DNA of 64,000 nt from the NCBI GenBank assembly GCA_037447215.1, contig JBBIHB010000007.1, forward strand, positions 1-64,000, written 5' to 3'. The stretch comes from UBA1413 sp037447215. Its GTDB lineage: Bacteria; Bacteroidota; Bacteroidia; Bacteroidales; Prolixibacteraceae. Position numbers and translations under genes: made by a program. The notes beneath the pieces were generated by a model, which ran no database searches, had not been told where the DNA came from, and saw only the letters and a list, made by a program, of their open reading frames with translations. Below, piece after piece: positions 35,704-44,283 of the stretch (positions are counted from its first letter, which is position 1; the number at the start of each line of letters is the position of its first letter).

Positions 35704-37041
35704 ATGAAAAGGATACTTGTGTTGGGGGCGGGGCTTTCGTCAAATTATCTGATCACCTATCTGGAGCAGAATGCTCCGGAAAATAACTGGCTGATCAGGG
35801 TAGGGGACAGAGATGTTGAAATGGCGCGTTCTAAAATCAACAGGCCGTCTGTTGCATTCAAATTTGATGTAATGGATGAGGTTCAATTGAACCATGAAGT
35901 ATCTTCATCCGATCTGGTGATTTCCATGTTGCCTGCCGGTTTTCACCCTTTGGTTGCGAGAGCTTGCCTGAAAAACGGAACATCGATGATGACGGCTTCG
36001 TATGAATCGCACGAAATGAAACAAATGGACAGTGAAGCCCGTGCGAAAGGCATACTGTTACTGAATGAAATGGGCCTCGACCCTGGAATTGACCATATGT
36101 CGGCCATGCAGGTGATTCAACGCATTAAGGCTGAAGGTCATGAACTCATTGGTTTTGAATCGTTCACAGGCGGTTTGGTGGCTCCCGGATCGGACGATAA
36201 TCCCTGGCACTACAAATTCACCTGGAATCCATTCAACGTGGTGATGGCAGGTTGGCCGGGGCCAGCAAAATTTATTCAATGCGGCAAGCTGAAATATATA
36301 CCGTATAATCGCCTTTTCCGCCGCATTGAATATATGGATATTGAGGGTTTTGGCCGGTTCGAAGGGTATGCCAACCGCGATTCACTCAAATACATCGAAA
36401 AATATAACCTGCAAGGTATTCCAACCATTTACAGGGGAACCCTCCGTAGGCCCGGGTTTTCAAAAGCATGGGATATTTTCGTTCAACTTGGGGCTACCGA
36501 TAATTCTTATGTCATGGAAAATTCGGAATATCTTACCCATCGAGAATTTATAAATTCGTTCCTCTATTACCATCCTAAAGATTCGGTTGAAGTAAAACTT
36601 TACCGTGCATTTCATATCGATCAGGATTCGCCGGTAATCGAAATGCTTGAATGGCTCGATATATTCAGCGACGAAAAGGTAGGACTTAAAAATGCTACTC
36701 CTGCACAGATATTAAATTTCATACTTGCAAAAAAATGGCAGCTAAAACCCGGTGACAAGGATATGGTGGTGATGTGGCATAAATTCAACTACATCAATAA
36801 TAATTCGGGTAAGGAAATTGAACTGACCTCATCTATGGGGGTTACCGGTGACGGAAGCCGGAATACGGCAATGGCAAAAACGGTTGGATTGCCCTTGGGA
36901 ATTGTGGCCAGCCTTTATCTCTCCGGCAAACTTATCCTTACCGGCGCTCACATACCAACAATTCCTGAAATTTATGAACCGGTACTGGACGATTTGAAGT
37001 TACATGGCATTGAATTTAATGAGAAAGAGTTAAGTAGGTAA
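35704..37041 (+). CDS. Saccharopine dehydrogenase, glutamate-forming type (LYS9-like)
   Basis: A 445-aa protein starting MKRILVLGAGLSSNYLITYL, the classic nucleotide-binding opening of LYS9-type saccharopine dehydrogenase/homospermidine synthase family; in-frame ATGs at 35683 and 35695 would add unlikely residues. Further motifs: DLVISMLPAGFHPLVARACL, MTASYESHEMKQMD, LNEMGLDPGIDHMSAMQ, and the long substrate domain with FESFTGGLVAPGSDDNPWHYK. It splits saccharopine to glutamate and 2-aminoadipate semialdehyde, which the aldehyde dehydrogenase of this operon then oxidises. Confidence 0.9.
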   Translation: MKRILVLGAGLSSNYLITYLEQNAPENNWLIRVGDRDVEMARSKINRPSVAFKFDVMDEVQLNHEVSSSDLVISMLPAGFHPLVARACLKNGTSMMTASYESHEMKQMDSEARAKGILLLNEMGLDPGIDHMSAMQVIQRIKAEGHELIGFESFTGGLVAPGSDDNPWHYKFTWNPFNVVMAGWPGPAKFIQCGKLKYIPYNRLFRRIEYMDIEGFGRFEGYANRDSLKYIEKYNLQGIPTIYRGTLRRPGFSKAWDIFVQLGATDNSYVMENSEYLTHREFINSFLYYHPKDSVEVKLYRAFHIDQDSPVIEMLEWLDIFSDEKVGLKNATPAQILNFILAKKWQLKPGDKDMVVMWHKFNYINNNSGKEIELTSSMGVTGDGSRNTAMAKTVGLPLGIVASLYLSGKLILTGAHIPTIPEIYEPVLDDLKLHGIEFNEKELSR

Positions 37042-37098
37042 TTCAAATTTTTCACAAATCCTTAACTTTCGAATAAAACAAAAATACATTCGAAACGT

Positions 37099-37114
37099 TA
37101 TTTTTGTATGTTTG
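37099..37114 (+). promoter_or_regulatory. Candidate promoter with two tandem -7 elements before the hemolysin III gene
   Basis: Two adjacent TAnnTTTG matches (TATTTTTG at 37099-37106 and TATGTTTG at 37107-37114) lie about 115-130 nt before the ATG at 37228. A clear -33 TTTG at the right distance was not found, so confidence is limited. Confidence 0.35.
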
Positions 37115-37135
37115 ATTAAAGATACTACCTGATGA

Positions 37136-37209
37136 AATCACCATGATTAGCAAAACACAAACCGGAATGAATAACGTTCCTCATGGTGATTCCATCTGAC
37201 CATTAAAAA
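37136..37209 (+). promoter_or_regulatory. Leader stem-loop before the hemolysin III gene
   Basis: AATCACCATGA (37136-37146) is a perfect 11-bp partner of TCATGGTGATT (37181-37191). The right arm can instead fold locally (ATGGT 37183-37187 with ACCAT 37199-37203). The stretch 37189-37209 matches 19 of 21 bases with 24755-24775 in front of pheA. Confidence 0.45.
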
Positions 37210-37227
37210 TCAAGACAATTTTAACAG

Positions 37228-37884
37228 ATGAAAAATAACGTGCATGAACCAAATAGGAGGGAGTTATCCCTTGCCGAAGAAATTGTTAACAGCAGTACCC
37301 ATGGAATAGGCGTACTGCTAAGTATTGCGGCCCTGGTAATTTTGGTTGTTGTTGCTGCAAAACATGGAAATGCATGGCATGTGGTAAGTTTTTCCATTTT
37401 CGGGGCTTCCCTGGTTATGCTATATACCTCATCAACCCTCTACCATAGTTTTACCAATATCAAAATCAAGAACATTTTTGCCCGGTTCGATCATGCTTCC
37501 ATTTTTGCCTTAATTGCCGGAACCTATACCCCGTTTTTACTCACTACCAACAGGGGAGCACTCGGGTGGACATTTTTCGGGATTATCTGGGCGGTTGCCA
37601 TTGCGGGAATTGTTATCCGTACAATTCATCTGTATAAATACCGTCGCTTAATGGTGGCTATTTATCTGCTTATGGGCTGGATGTTTGTTTTCATGTTCGA
37701 TTCCATGATTAAAAATCTGCCCACAATAAGCCTGATTTTTCTTCTGATTGGCGGCCTCTCATACACAATTGGCGTAATTTTTTACGCATGGAGAAAACTC
37801 CCCTTCGGCCACGGAATATGGCATTTATTTGTGCTTGGAGGGAGTATTAGCCATTTCTTTGCCGTACTATACACACTTATTTAA
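37228..37884 (+). CDS. Hemolysin III / PAQR family membrane protein
   Basis: A 218-aa protein with seven membrane segments of the hemolysin III (YqfA/TrhA, PAQR superfamily) family. Motifs: the N-terminal SLAEEIVNSSTHGIGVLLSI, SSTLYHSF, FDHASIFALIAGTYTPFLL and, near the end, GHGIWHLFVLGGSISHFFAV, which hold the conserved Ser, His and Asp set thought to bind a metal. Bacterial members are linked to membrane-lipid homeostasis; the hemolysin name is historical. It stands alone behind a leader with a stem-loop. Confidence 0.9.
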   Translation: MKNNVHEPNRRELSLAEEIVNSSTHGIGVLLSIAALVILVVVAAKHGNAWHVVSFSIFGASLVMLYTSSTLYHSFTNIKIKNIFARFDHASIFALIAGTYTPFLLTTNRGALGWTFFGIIWAVAIAGIVIRTIHLYKYRRLMVAIYLLMGWMFVFMFDSMIKNLPTISLIFLLIGGLSYTIGVIFYAWRKLPFGHGIWHLFVLGGSISHFFAVLYTLI

Positions 37885-37962
37885 TTCCATCAGAGTATAA
37901 TATCATTTTGCAGTTAAGCATATTTTCCTAATTTTAATCGGTTTTTTTAAATTCTGATTATT

Positions 37963-40017
37963 ATGCGTAACATCTTAATTGTCATAACATTAATGCTTTT
38001 TGTGGTGTCGTGTAAACAACATCGTCAGGCAAATCATTCACACAAAATGATTATTACTTTACCCGATATGGAAAAAGTAAAAAAACAACTCATTGAAATA
38101 CATGGCGAGCCATCGTCTTTCAGGATCGAAAGAGGGGTAAGCCAGGTTGCATCGTTATGGAGGGCTTCCAACGGAAACCTTGAAGAATTCGAATCCTTTG
38201 TTCTTGAAAATTTTATTTCCGATGAAGAAAAGCTTTTTGTTCTTTATTCAAGATTGGAGCGCAATTTCGAAATCCTCTACGGATATTTCCATAAAATGAA
38301 TGTAGCTTTGAAAGAGCCTTTGCACCTCGAAGGACCACCCATCGAAAATGTGGATATGATGTTTGGGGGCTATAACCCTTCGTCGCACCTGACTGAGGAT
38401 TTGTTTGCCAACAAAGTTGCATTCCTGGCTGCATTGAATTTCCCTTTCTATTCTTTGAATGAGAAAACTGAACAGGGACAGAATTGGAACCGCCGTCAGT
38501 GGGCCTACGCACGCATGGGCGACCAGTGTAATTCAAGGGTACCGGCCGATGTCATCCAGAATGCTTCGAGGGTGCTTACCTCTGCCGATACCTACATTTC
38601 GGATTACAACATATTTATGGGGAACCTGCTTACCGGTGATAGCCAAACTTTGTTCCCGGCAGGGATGAAGCTGATTTCGCACTGGGGTTTACGCGATGAG
38701 CTGAAGTCGAACTATGCCTCCGGAAATGGCCTTGCTAAACAACGGATGATATATAAAGTGATGCAAAGAATTATCGACCAGAGCATTCCACAAGAAGTAA
38801 TCAATGCAAATACACATCAGTGGGAACCCGAAAGCAATAGAATCTTTCTTGATGGCAATGAGGTGAAATCAATACCCGAACCGGACAAGCGCTATCAGGT
38901 ATTGCTCGATAACTTTCATGCAATGCGGGCCATTGATACCTATAATCCGAATTTTCCGACTTATATCAAACGCGCTTTTGAAGAGTCGATGGAAATTCCG
39001 CAGGAAGATGTTGAGCAGTTATTTGTTGAGTTTGTTTCGTCGCCCCTGGTGAAAGAAGTAGCCGCTTTTATCAGCAAACGACTTGGGCGGCCTTTGGAGC
39101 CTTTCGATATCTGGTACAATGGCTTCAAATCGGCCGGCGGGATTTCAGAAGAAAAACTCACTGCAGCTACAAGTAATAAATATCCCGATACCGAAGCATT
39201 CAGAAAAGACCTCCCGAATATACTTGCAAAACTCGGTTGGCCTGCCTCCGATGCACAACGGATTTCCGCGCTGATTACAGTGGATGCATCGCGTGGTGCC
39301 GGACATGCATGGGGTGCCGGAATGCGTAACGATATAGCACACCTGCGTACCCGTATTGGGGGGAATGGCATGGATTATAAAGGTTATAACATTGCCATTC
39401 ACGAACTGGGGCATTGCGTGGAACAGACCATTACCATGAACGATGTGGATTATTATATGCTTAATGGGGTTCCAAATACGGCCTTTACCGAAGCTACAGC
39501 TTTTATGTTCCAGAAACGCGACCTGGAATTGCTTGGACTATCGGAACCCGATGATAGCAAGCAGTACCTGATGGCACTCGATAATTTCTGGGCATGTTAC
39601 GAAATTATGGGTGTTTCGCTGGTGGATATGAATGTCTGGAAATGGTTGTACGCCAATCCAGGTGCAACGGTATCGCAGTTGAAAGAGCAGGTAATATCAA
39701 TTGCCAAAGACGTATGGAATAATTATTATGCAGGGATTTTGGGAGAAAAGGATGAACCTATCCTGGCAATTTATTCCCACATGATCGACAACCCGTTATA
39801 TTTATCAAATTATCCGATAGGGCTGATTATTGATTTTCAGATTGAGCAACAGGTGAAGGGGAAAAATCTGGCGGAAGAAATTAACCGTATGTACACACAA
39901 GGAAGACTCGTGCCACAGGCATGGATGCAGGGTGCTGTGGGCAGCTCCATCAGCATTAAGCCAACCCTGGAAGCTACTGCTGATGCCCTGAAATTTCTTG
40001 ATCGTCGTAATCTTTAA
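37963..40017 (+). CDS. Predicted zinc metallopeptidase lipoprotein (HExxH, unassigned gluzincin)
   Basis: A 684-aa lipoprotein (signal MRNILIVITLMLFVVSC, Cys17). A zinc site HELGHCVEQ gives His480, Glu481 and His484, and TEATAF supplies Glu510, 26 residues later. That HExxH-x25-E spacing is like families M3 and M2 of clan MA; it is unlike M49 (HExxxH). The upstream VDASRGAGHAWGAGMRND and DYKGYNIAIHELGH are conserved-looking blocks. The N-terminal 450 residues are mostly helical, as in M3 oligopeptidases. I recognise no exact family, so function is limited to predicted periplasmic or outer-membrane peptidase. It overlaps the convergent YkgJ-type gene by 44 nt. Confidence 0.75.
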   Translation: MRNILIVITLMLFVVSCKQHRQANHSHKMIITLPDMEKVKKQLIEIHGEPSSFRIERGVSQVASLWRASNGNLEEFESFVLENFISDEEKLFVLYSRLERNFEILYGYFHKMNVALKEPLHLEGPPIENVDMMFGGYNPSSHLTEDLFANKVAFLAALNFPFYSLNEKTEQGQNWNRRQWAYARMGDQCNSRVPADVIQNASRVLTSADTYISDYNIFMGNLLTGDSQTLFPAGMKLISHWGLRDELKSNYASGNGLAKQRMIYKVMQRIIDQSIPQEVINANTHQWEPESNRIFLDGNEVKSIPEPDKRYQVLLDNFHAMRAIDTYNPNFPTYIKRAFEESMEIPQEDVEQLFVEFVSSPLVKEVAAFISKRLGRPLEPFDIWYNGFKSAGGISEEKLTAATSNKYPDTEAFRKDLPNILAKLGWPASDAQRISALITVDASRGAGHAWGAGMRNDIAHLRTRIGGNGMDYKGYNIAIHELGHCVEQTITMNDVDYYMLNGVPNTAFTEATAFMFQKRDLELLGLSEPDDSKQYLMALDNFWACYEIMGVSLVDMNVWKWLYANPGATVSQLKEQVISIAKDVWNNYYAGILGEKDEPILAIYSHMIDNPLYLSNYPIGLIIDFQIEQQVKGKNLAEEINRMYTQGRLVPQAWMQGAVGSSISIKPTLEATADALKFLDRRNL

Positions 40018-40516
40018 ACCCAAGTTCGATTTTCAGGTTCTCCATGATGTTGAAAACAATAGGACAAATCGCATAGTTGGTAATTATACTCAATGTGCGG
40101 AAAACAAAACCCCTGCGGTGTGTATAAGGATATTCCCTGCATTCCTTGGGCCGGTTTTCGTATATGGTGCACACTTTGCCGTTCAGGTACCGGCATGGTG
40201 TTGCTTTCAGAAAAAGGCTTCCTTCATATTTATCTTCTTCAACATGGCTGGCTACGAATTCCTCAACCGAAACCCGGTCGAGCCCTGCAAGATAAATGAT
40301 TTCCTCCTCCTTGATGCGTGGGACCAGGGAATGGCAGCAATTTGCGCATTCGAGGCAATTGATTTGACGGGTTACTTCACGGTGCAGCCGATGAACTGCT
40401 TTGTCAACCTCCTTTGCTTCAAGGCTTTTTAGGAACATCCTTAAAGCGAAATTTTCATTTTCGCGTTTTATGGCGAGCCGTTCAATTTTCTCAAGGTCTG
40501 TTTCGATTGGCAGCAT
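39974..40516 (-). CDS. YkgJ family cysteine-cluster protein
   Basis: A 180-aa protein with the zinc/iron-chelating CxxCxxCC pattern: INCLECANCCHSLVP, then ATPCRYLNGKVCTIYENRPKECREYPY and a further ICPIVFN. This is the YkgJ/UPF0153 pattern (putative metal cluster). Function not known in detail. The start read from 40516 is 3 nt after the serine hydrolase stop (a longer start two codons earlier overlaps it), so translation is probably coupled. Its 3' end overlaps the convergent metallopeptidase gene by 44 nt. Confidence 0.85.
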   Translation of the reverse strand: MLPIETDLEKIERLAIKRENENFALRMFLKSLEAKEVDKAVHRLHREVTRQINCLECANCCHSLVPRIKEEEIIYLAGLDRVSVEEFVASHVEEDKYEGSLFLKATPCRYLNGKVCTIYENRPKECREYPYTHRRGFVFRTLSIITNYAICPIVFNIMENLKIELGFKDYDDQEISGHQQ

Positions 40517-40518
40517 AA

Positions 40519-42060
40519 TCAATTTATTTTTCGCGGTTTTAACTCTTCGAAAAAAATATCATCATTAGGGACATCAAAATCAATACCAGTTACTTTCAGG
40601 TAATTGTCAGTGATGAATTTTACTGTACCAAACTGGAACCAGGCCTGTTCATACTCCCATTTTATCTCAAACACATCGTAATGAAAATGGTTTAAAGTCA
40701 TCGTAAGCTCTGGCGAGTGTTCCATTTCAAGTTTAAGTTTGTTATTAACCATACTAACCCTGATTTCGCCATAAATATCCGAATAATAGGTGCCGGCATA
40801 TTTTTCGAAAGGCAACGACGGTTTGGTACCTGCTACCCGTGAAGCTTTTCGGTCGGCTATACGGGTGTCGTTCTTTTCACGGCTTTCTGTGCGTTCGAGC
40901 AGCTCGGTGCTCCAGTCCTTCCCCTTATTAACGCCTATAAGAGCATCGAGCGTCTGGTAGATTACCGCCATATATGGGCTTTTCATGCCATTTGTAAGGA
41001 CCACCACGCCCAGTTTCTCGTCGGGCAGCATCGAAATAGCCGAAATCATCCCGTCGTAACCTCCTGTATGGCCAACATACAACCGTCCGTGGTAATCGCG
41101 CAGGTTCCAGCCAAGGCCGTAGCCATTGAAGTGGTTGTCGAAATCGTTGCTGAGGGTATGATCCACCACGCGGTTGTTATGGGGTGTCCACATCAGGTTC
41201 AGTGATGGGGCCGATATCAAGGTCTTGTTGTTCCAATTTCCGTGGTTGAGATTGAGGATCATCCACTTTGCCACATCGTTCACACTCGAAATCAGGCCTC
41301 CCATTGCGGCTATTTCAACCCATGAAGTATATTCAATCGGAATGTTAATATCGTTCAACCGTGCATGGGGTGTGGCTACATTGCCAAATCCTGAAAGCTC
41401 TTCAGGGTAAATGGTGGTTCGGTTCATCCCCAATGGTACCAGAATTCGCTCCTGCACATTCTCAAACCAGCTTTTACCGGTAATTTCCCGGATAATTTCA
41501 CCAGCGGCAAGGTACATCAGGTTCGAATAACCATACCCAGCCCTGAATTCGAACGCCGCGGGAAGGTGTTTTGCCCTGAGCAGGATATTTTTTGCGGTAA
41601 GATCAGATTTATACCAGATCACATCGCCGCTGAAAGTTCCCAAACCAACACGGTGGCTGAGCAAATCGCGCAGGTTAACCTGGCTGCTTACCACCGGGTC
41701 ATACACTTCGAACCATGGTAGGTATTTTTTTGCTTTGTCGTCCCAGCTGCATTTGCCCTCATCAACCAATTGTCCGATTATGAACGATGTAAAAGCCTTC
41801 GAGTTGGATGCAATGGCATACATGGTGTTGCCATCGGGCCTTTCATTTTTACCGGCTTTTTTAACTCCATAACCCTTACTGAAAATTACTTGTCCGTCTT
41901 TTACAATGGCAACCGACATACCCGGAATATCCCAATCCTGAACACACTTTTCGTAATATCTGTCTAAGTTTGTAATAATAGCCACTTCGGTATCGGTTTG
42001 GGGTATTGCCCGAATCGAAACTTGCAACATTACAAAACAAATGATATACAGTTTTTTCAT
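40519..42060 (-). CDS. Beta-lactamase-fold serine hydrolase (class C/PBP4-like) with DUF3471 domain
   Basis: A 513-aa secreted protein (signal cleaved near IRAIPQ). The serine-hydrolase domain (about residues 30-380) has the active-site SxxK in IASNSKAFTSF, the YxN-type tyrosine in GYGYSNLMYLAAGE and the HxG box HTGGYDG. The C-terminal part (about 400-513) resembles DUF3471 (KYAGTYYSDIYGEIRVSM). Such proteins are peptidases or esterases more often than true beta-lactamases; the substrate is unknown. A YkgJ-type gene follows in tight coupling. Confidence 0.88.
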   Translation of the reverse strand: MKKLYIICFVMLQVSIRAIPQTDTEVAIITNLDRYYEKCVQDWDIPGMSVAIVKDGQVIFSKGYGVKKAGKNERPDGNTMYAIASNSKAFTSFIIGQLVDEGKCSWDDKAKKYLPWFEVYDPVVSSQVNLRDLLSHRVGLGTFSGDVIWYKSDLTAKNILLRAKHLPAAFEFRAGYGYSNLMYLAAGEIIREITGKSWFENVQERILVPLGMNRTTIYPEELSGFGNVATPHARLNDINIPIEYTSWVEIAAMGGLISSVNDVAKWMILNLNHGNWNNKTLISAPSLNLMWTPHNNRVVDHTLSNDFDNHFNGYGLGWNLRDYHGRLYVGHTGGYDGMISAISMLPDEKLGVVVLTNGMKSPYMAVIYQTLDALIGVNKGKDWSTELLERTESREKNDTRIADRKASRVAGTKPSLPFEKYAGTYYSDIYGEIRVSMVNNKLKLEMEHSPELTMTLNHFHYDVFEIKWEYEQAWFQFGTVKFITDNYLKVTGIDFDVPNDDIFFEELKPRKIN

Positions 42061-42805
42061 CTCTTTTCCTTTTTGCGATAAATATATTGTGCTTTACAAA
42101 TATATTCAATACTCCATAATGTGTTGCCTGATTTTCGGAATTTGCATTCTGAATTATGTTTATATATACCTATCCTAAGAATACTCTTTTCATCCTTCAG
42201 CCTTTCATCTATGAAAAACAGAGTGGGTTAGGGTACAGGCGCCTCTTTCTCAAATCCCGATTAAAAGGGATTTCGCAACTTCGGAGCTTTTCTTGCATTT
42301 GATTGTATTGACTACCTTCTGCCAACTGCCGCTGCTTACTTTATCCTACGACTTTGTCTTAGCCTCCGTATCTTCCTTTCAACATACTGACTGCTACCTC
42401 CTGCCACTTTTATGCCTTAACCTTAACCTATTCCCCTTACGTTAACACAATATTAAAAGACAATTCCCCCTTTATTTATCGAACTTCACAGAAGATTTTT
42501 CCAAAAAGGAAATTTGGGTGATATATTCCATTATATTGAAAATTAGAATGATAATATATTTTATCAACCATAATGGGCTATCAGTTTTCATCATTTTTAT
42601 GGTAGTGGGGATAAATTATTATAAGGCTTTCAGGAACAAAAAAACTTAAAATTTACTATTGGTGACAACCATATTTTGGAATCTCTTTACTACTTTTACG
42701 AACCCTGACCGGAAGAAGGTTAAAACCATGATTTATATCAGTTTTCACTGCTTGTCAAGGTTGGGAAAGGCCAAAAGCGAAGAATTTTATTAACGACATA
42801 ACTTT
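42061..42805. other. Long intergenic region before the V-ATPase operon
   Basis: 745 nt without a credible gene on either strand. A short inverted repeat AAATCCC (42252-42258) and GGGATTT (42267-42273) is the only clear structure. The last 150 nt must contain the V-ATPase promoter; TACTTTTA at 42691-42698 resembles the -7 element of yicC but its TTTG partner is too close (12 nt). Confidence 0.45.
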
Positions 42806-43420
42806 ATGGATTCAAAAATTCAGCAATTAACCGAAGCCATTTACAACGAAGGGGTTGAAAAAGCACGTGCCGAAGCCGAAGCTATCCTGAAAGGGGCAAA
42901 CGATAAGGCTGCCCTGATTGAGAAAGATGCTCAGAAAGAGGCAGAAAGGCTATTGAACGAAGCACGTGAGAAATCACAGGAACTGAAACGCCACGTTGAT
43001 TCAGAAATAAAAATGACCCTGAACCAGGCTGTTTCGGCGATGAAACAGGAAATCACTTCACTAATCAGCATGAAGGTGATCCAACCATCGGTTAAAGAGC
43101 TTTTTTCGGATAAAGAATACCTTCAAAATCTTATCCTTACCGTAGTTAAAGGTTGGCTCGAAAAAGAAAATTTTAACCTCAATGTAATCCTTCCGGAAGC
43201 CGAAAAGGAAAAAATGACAAAATTCTTCAGTAACAACCTGGCTGCAGAAATGAATAAAGGCCTTGAAATTGGTTTTAACCAACAGGTAAAATCAGGTTTC
43301 AAAATTGGCCCGGCCGATGGAAGCTACCTGATCTGCTTTACCGACGAAGATTTTATCAATTTTCTTAAAAGTTACCTTCGTCCCAAAACCAGTCAAATCC
43401 TTTTCGGGGAAGCACAATGA
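42806..43420 (+). CDS. ntpE: V-type ATPase subunit E
   Basis: Peripheral-stalk subunit. The 204-aa product has a long N-terminal coiled coil rich in Ala, Glu and Lys (about residues 10-75; ARAEAEAILKGANDKAALIE) and a C-terminal globular part that ends with FKIGPADGSYLICFTDEDF, a typical E-subunit tail. First gene of the operon E, DUF2764, A, B, D, I, K; the DUF2764 gene overlaps by 4 nt (ATGA). Confidence 0.85.
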   Translation: MDSKIQQLTEAIYNEGVEKARAEAEAILKGANDKAALIEKDAQKEAERLLNEAREKSQELKRHVDSEIKMTLNQAVSAMKQEITSLISMKVIQPSVKELFSDKEYLQNLILTVVKGWLEKENFNLNVILPEAEKEKMTKFFSNNLAAEMNKGLEIGFNQQVKSGFKIGPADGSYLICFTDEDFINFLKSYLRPKTSQILFGEAQ

Positions 43421-44283
43421 ACAAGCGGAACTATTATTGCCTTGTTGCTGGTTTACCCGATATTGTTCCCGACGACAAAAAACTCCATTTTTCGTCGGTA
43501 CAATTGCGCGAATACCTGTATGAAGAGCTCCATCCCGACGACTTTGAACTGCTGAAATTGCTTTATCTGCCCTGGGACCACGAAAACCTGCTCAACCTTA
43601 TATTTTCCAAAGAAGCATCGTGGGACGAACGTGGAAACTTCGGGCGTGGTCAGATGGAGCAACTTGTGGATAAAAAACAGTTCGATGTGCTGGATATTTC
43701 ACTTTTTCCTGCGTATTTCATCGAATTTATTGAATGGTATCACGATGAGGAAGAAGGATCCACAAGGGCATCGGGAAGCCATTACCTTACTGAGGCATGG
43801 TATCGGCTACTGCAGGCACATGAAAATGTTTTTATTAACCATCTGGCCACCTACAGGCTCAATATGGGTAACATCATGCTGGCCCTTAATGGCAGGAAGT
43901 ACAACCTACCCTTTGATGACGCACTTATTGGCACCGATGAAATTACCCATGCACTCCGGAAAAGCCGTTCACGCGATTTTGGCCTTTCAACCGAAATTAA
44001 CGATATAGAAGGTATCATCCAGATGTTCGAGATTGAAAATATCCTCGAAAGGGAATTGCGGATCGATCATCATCAATGGCATTATCTCGATGAAATTACA
44101 TTCTTCAACTATTTCACCATTGAGAAAGTGTTGGCTTTTACCTCAAAACTATTTATTGTTGAACGGTGGTTCCTGCTCGAAAAGGAGAAAGGGCAACAAA
44201 TGTTTTACCAATTACTGAATGAATTACAATCCAATTTTGAATTTCCTGATGAATTTGCAATAACATATGGCAAGAGAGAATAA
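43417..44283 (+). CDS. DUF2764 protein of the V-ATPase operon (candidate subunit C-like)
   Basis: A 288-aa protein starting NKRNYYCLVAGLPDIVPDDKK, a family opening of DUF2764. It is always placed in Bacteroidota-type V-ATPase operons between E and A, as here, with overlaps of 4 nt upstream (ATGA) and 17 nt with the A subunit. It lies where other V-ATPase operons carry subunit C, the central-stalk socket, and is mostly helical, so a C-like role is a fair inference; no direct sequence motif proves it. Confidence 0.82.
   Translation: MNKRNYYCLVAGLPDIVPDDKKLHFSSVQLREYLYEELHPDDFELLKLLYLPWDHENLLNLIFSKEASWDERGNFGRGQMEQLVDKKQFDVLDISLFPAYFIEFIEWYHDEEEGSTRASGSHYLTEAWYRLLQAHENVFINHLATYRLNMGNIMLALNGRKYNLPFDDALIGTDEITHALRKSRSRDFGLSTEINDIEGIIQMFEIENILERELRIDHHQWHYLDEITFFNYFTIEKVLAFTSKLFIVERWFLLEKEKGQQMFYQLLNELQSNFEFPDEFAITYGKRE

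Noticed and set aside
42061..42805. Hidden tRNA or small RNA gene in the long spacer
   Set aside because: No T-loop (GGTTCGAATCC-like) or cloverleaf arms were seen, and no strong paired elements beyond one 7-bp repeat.
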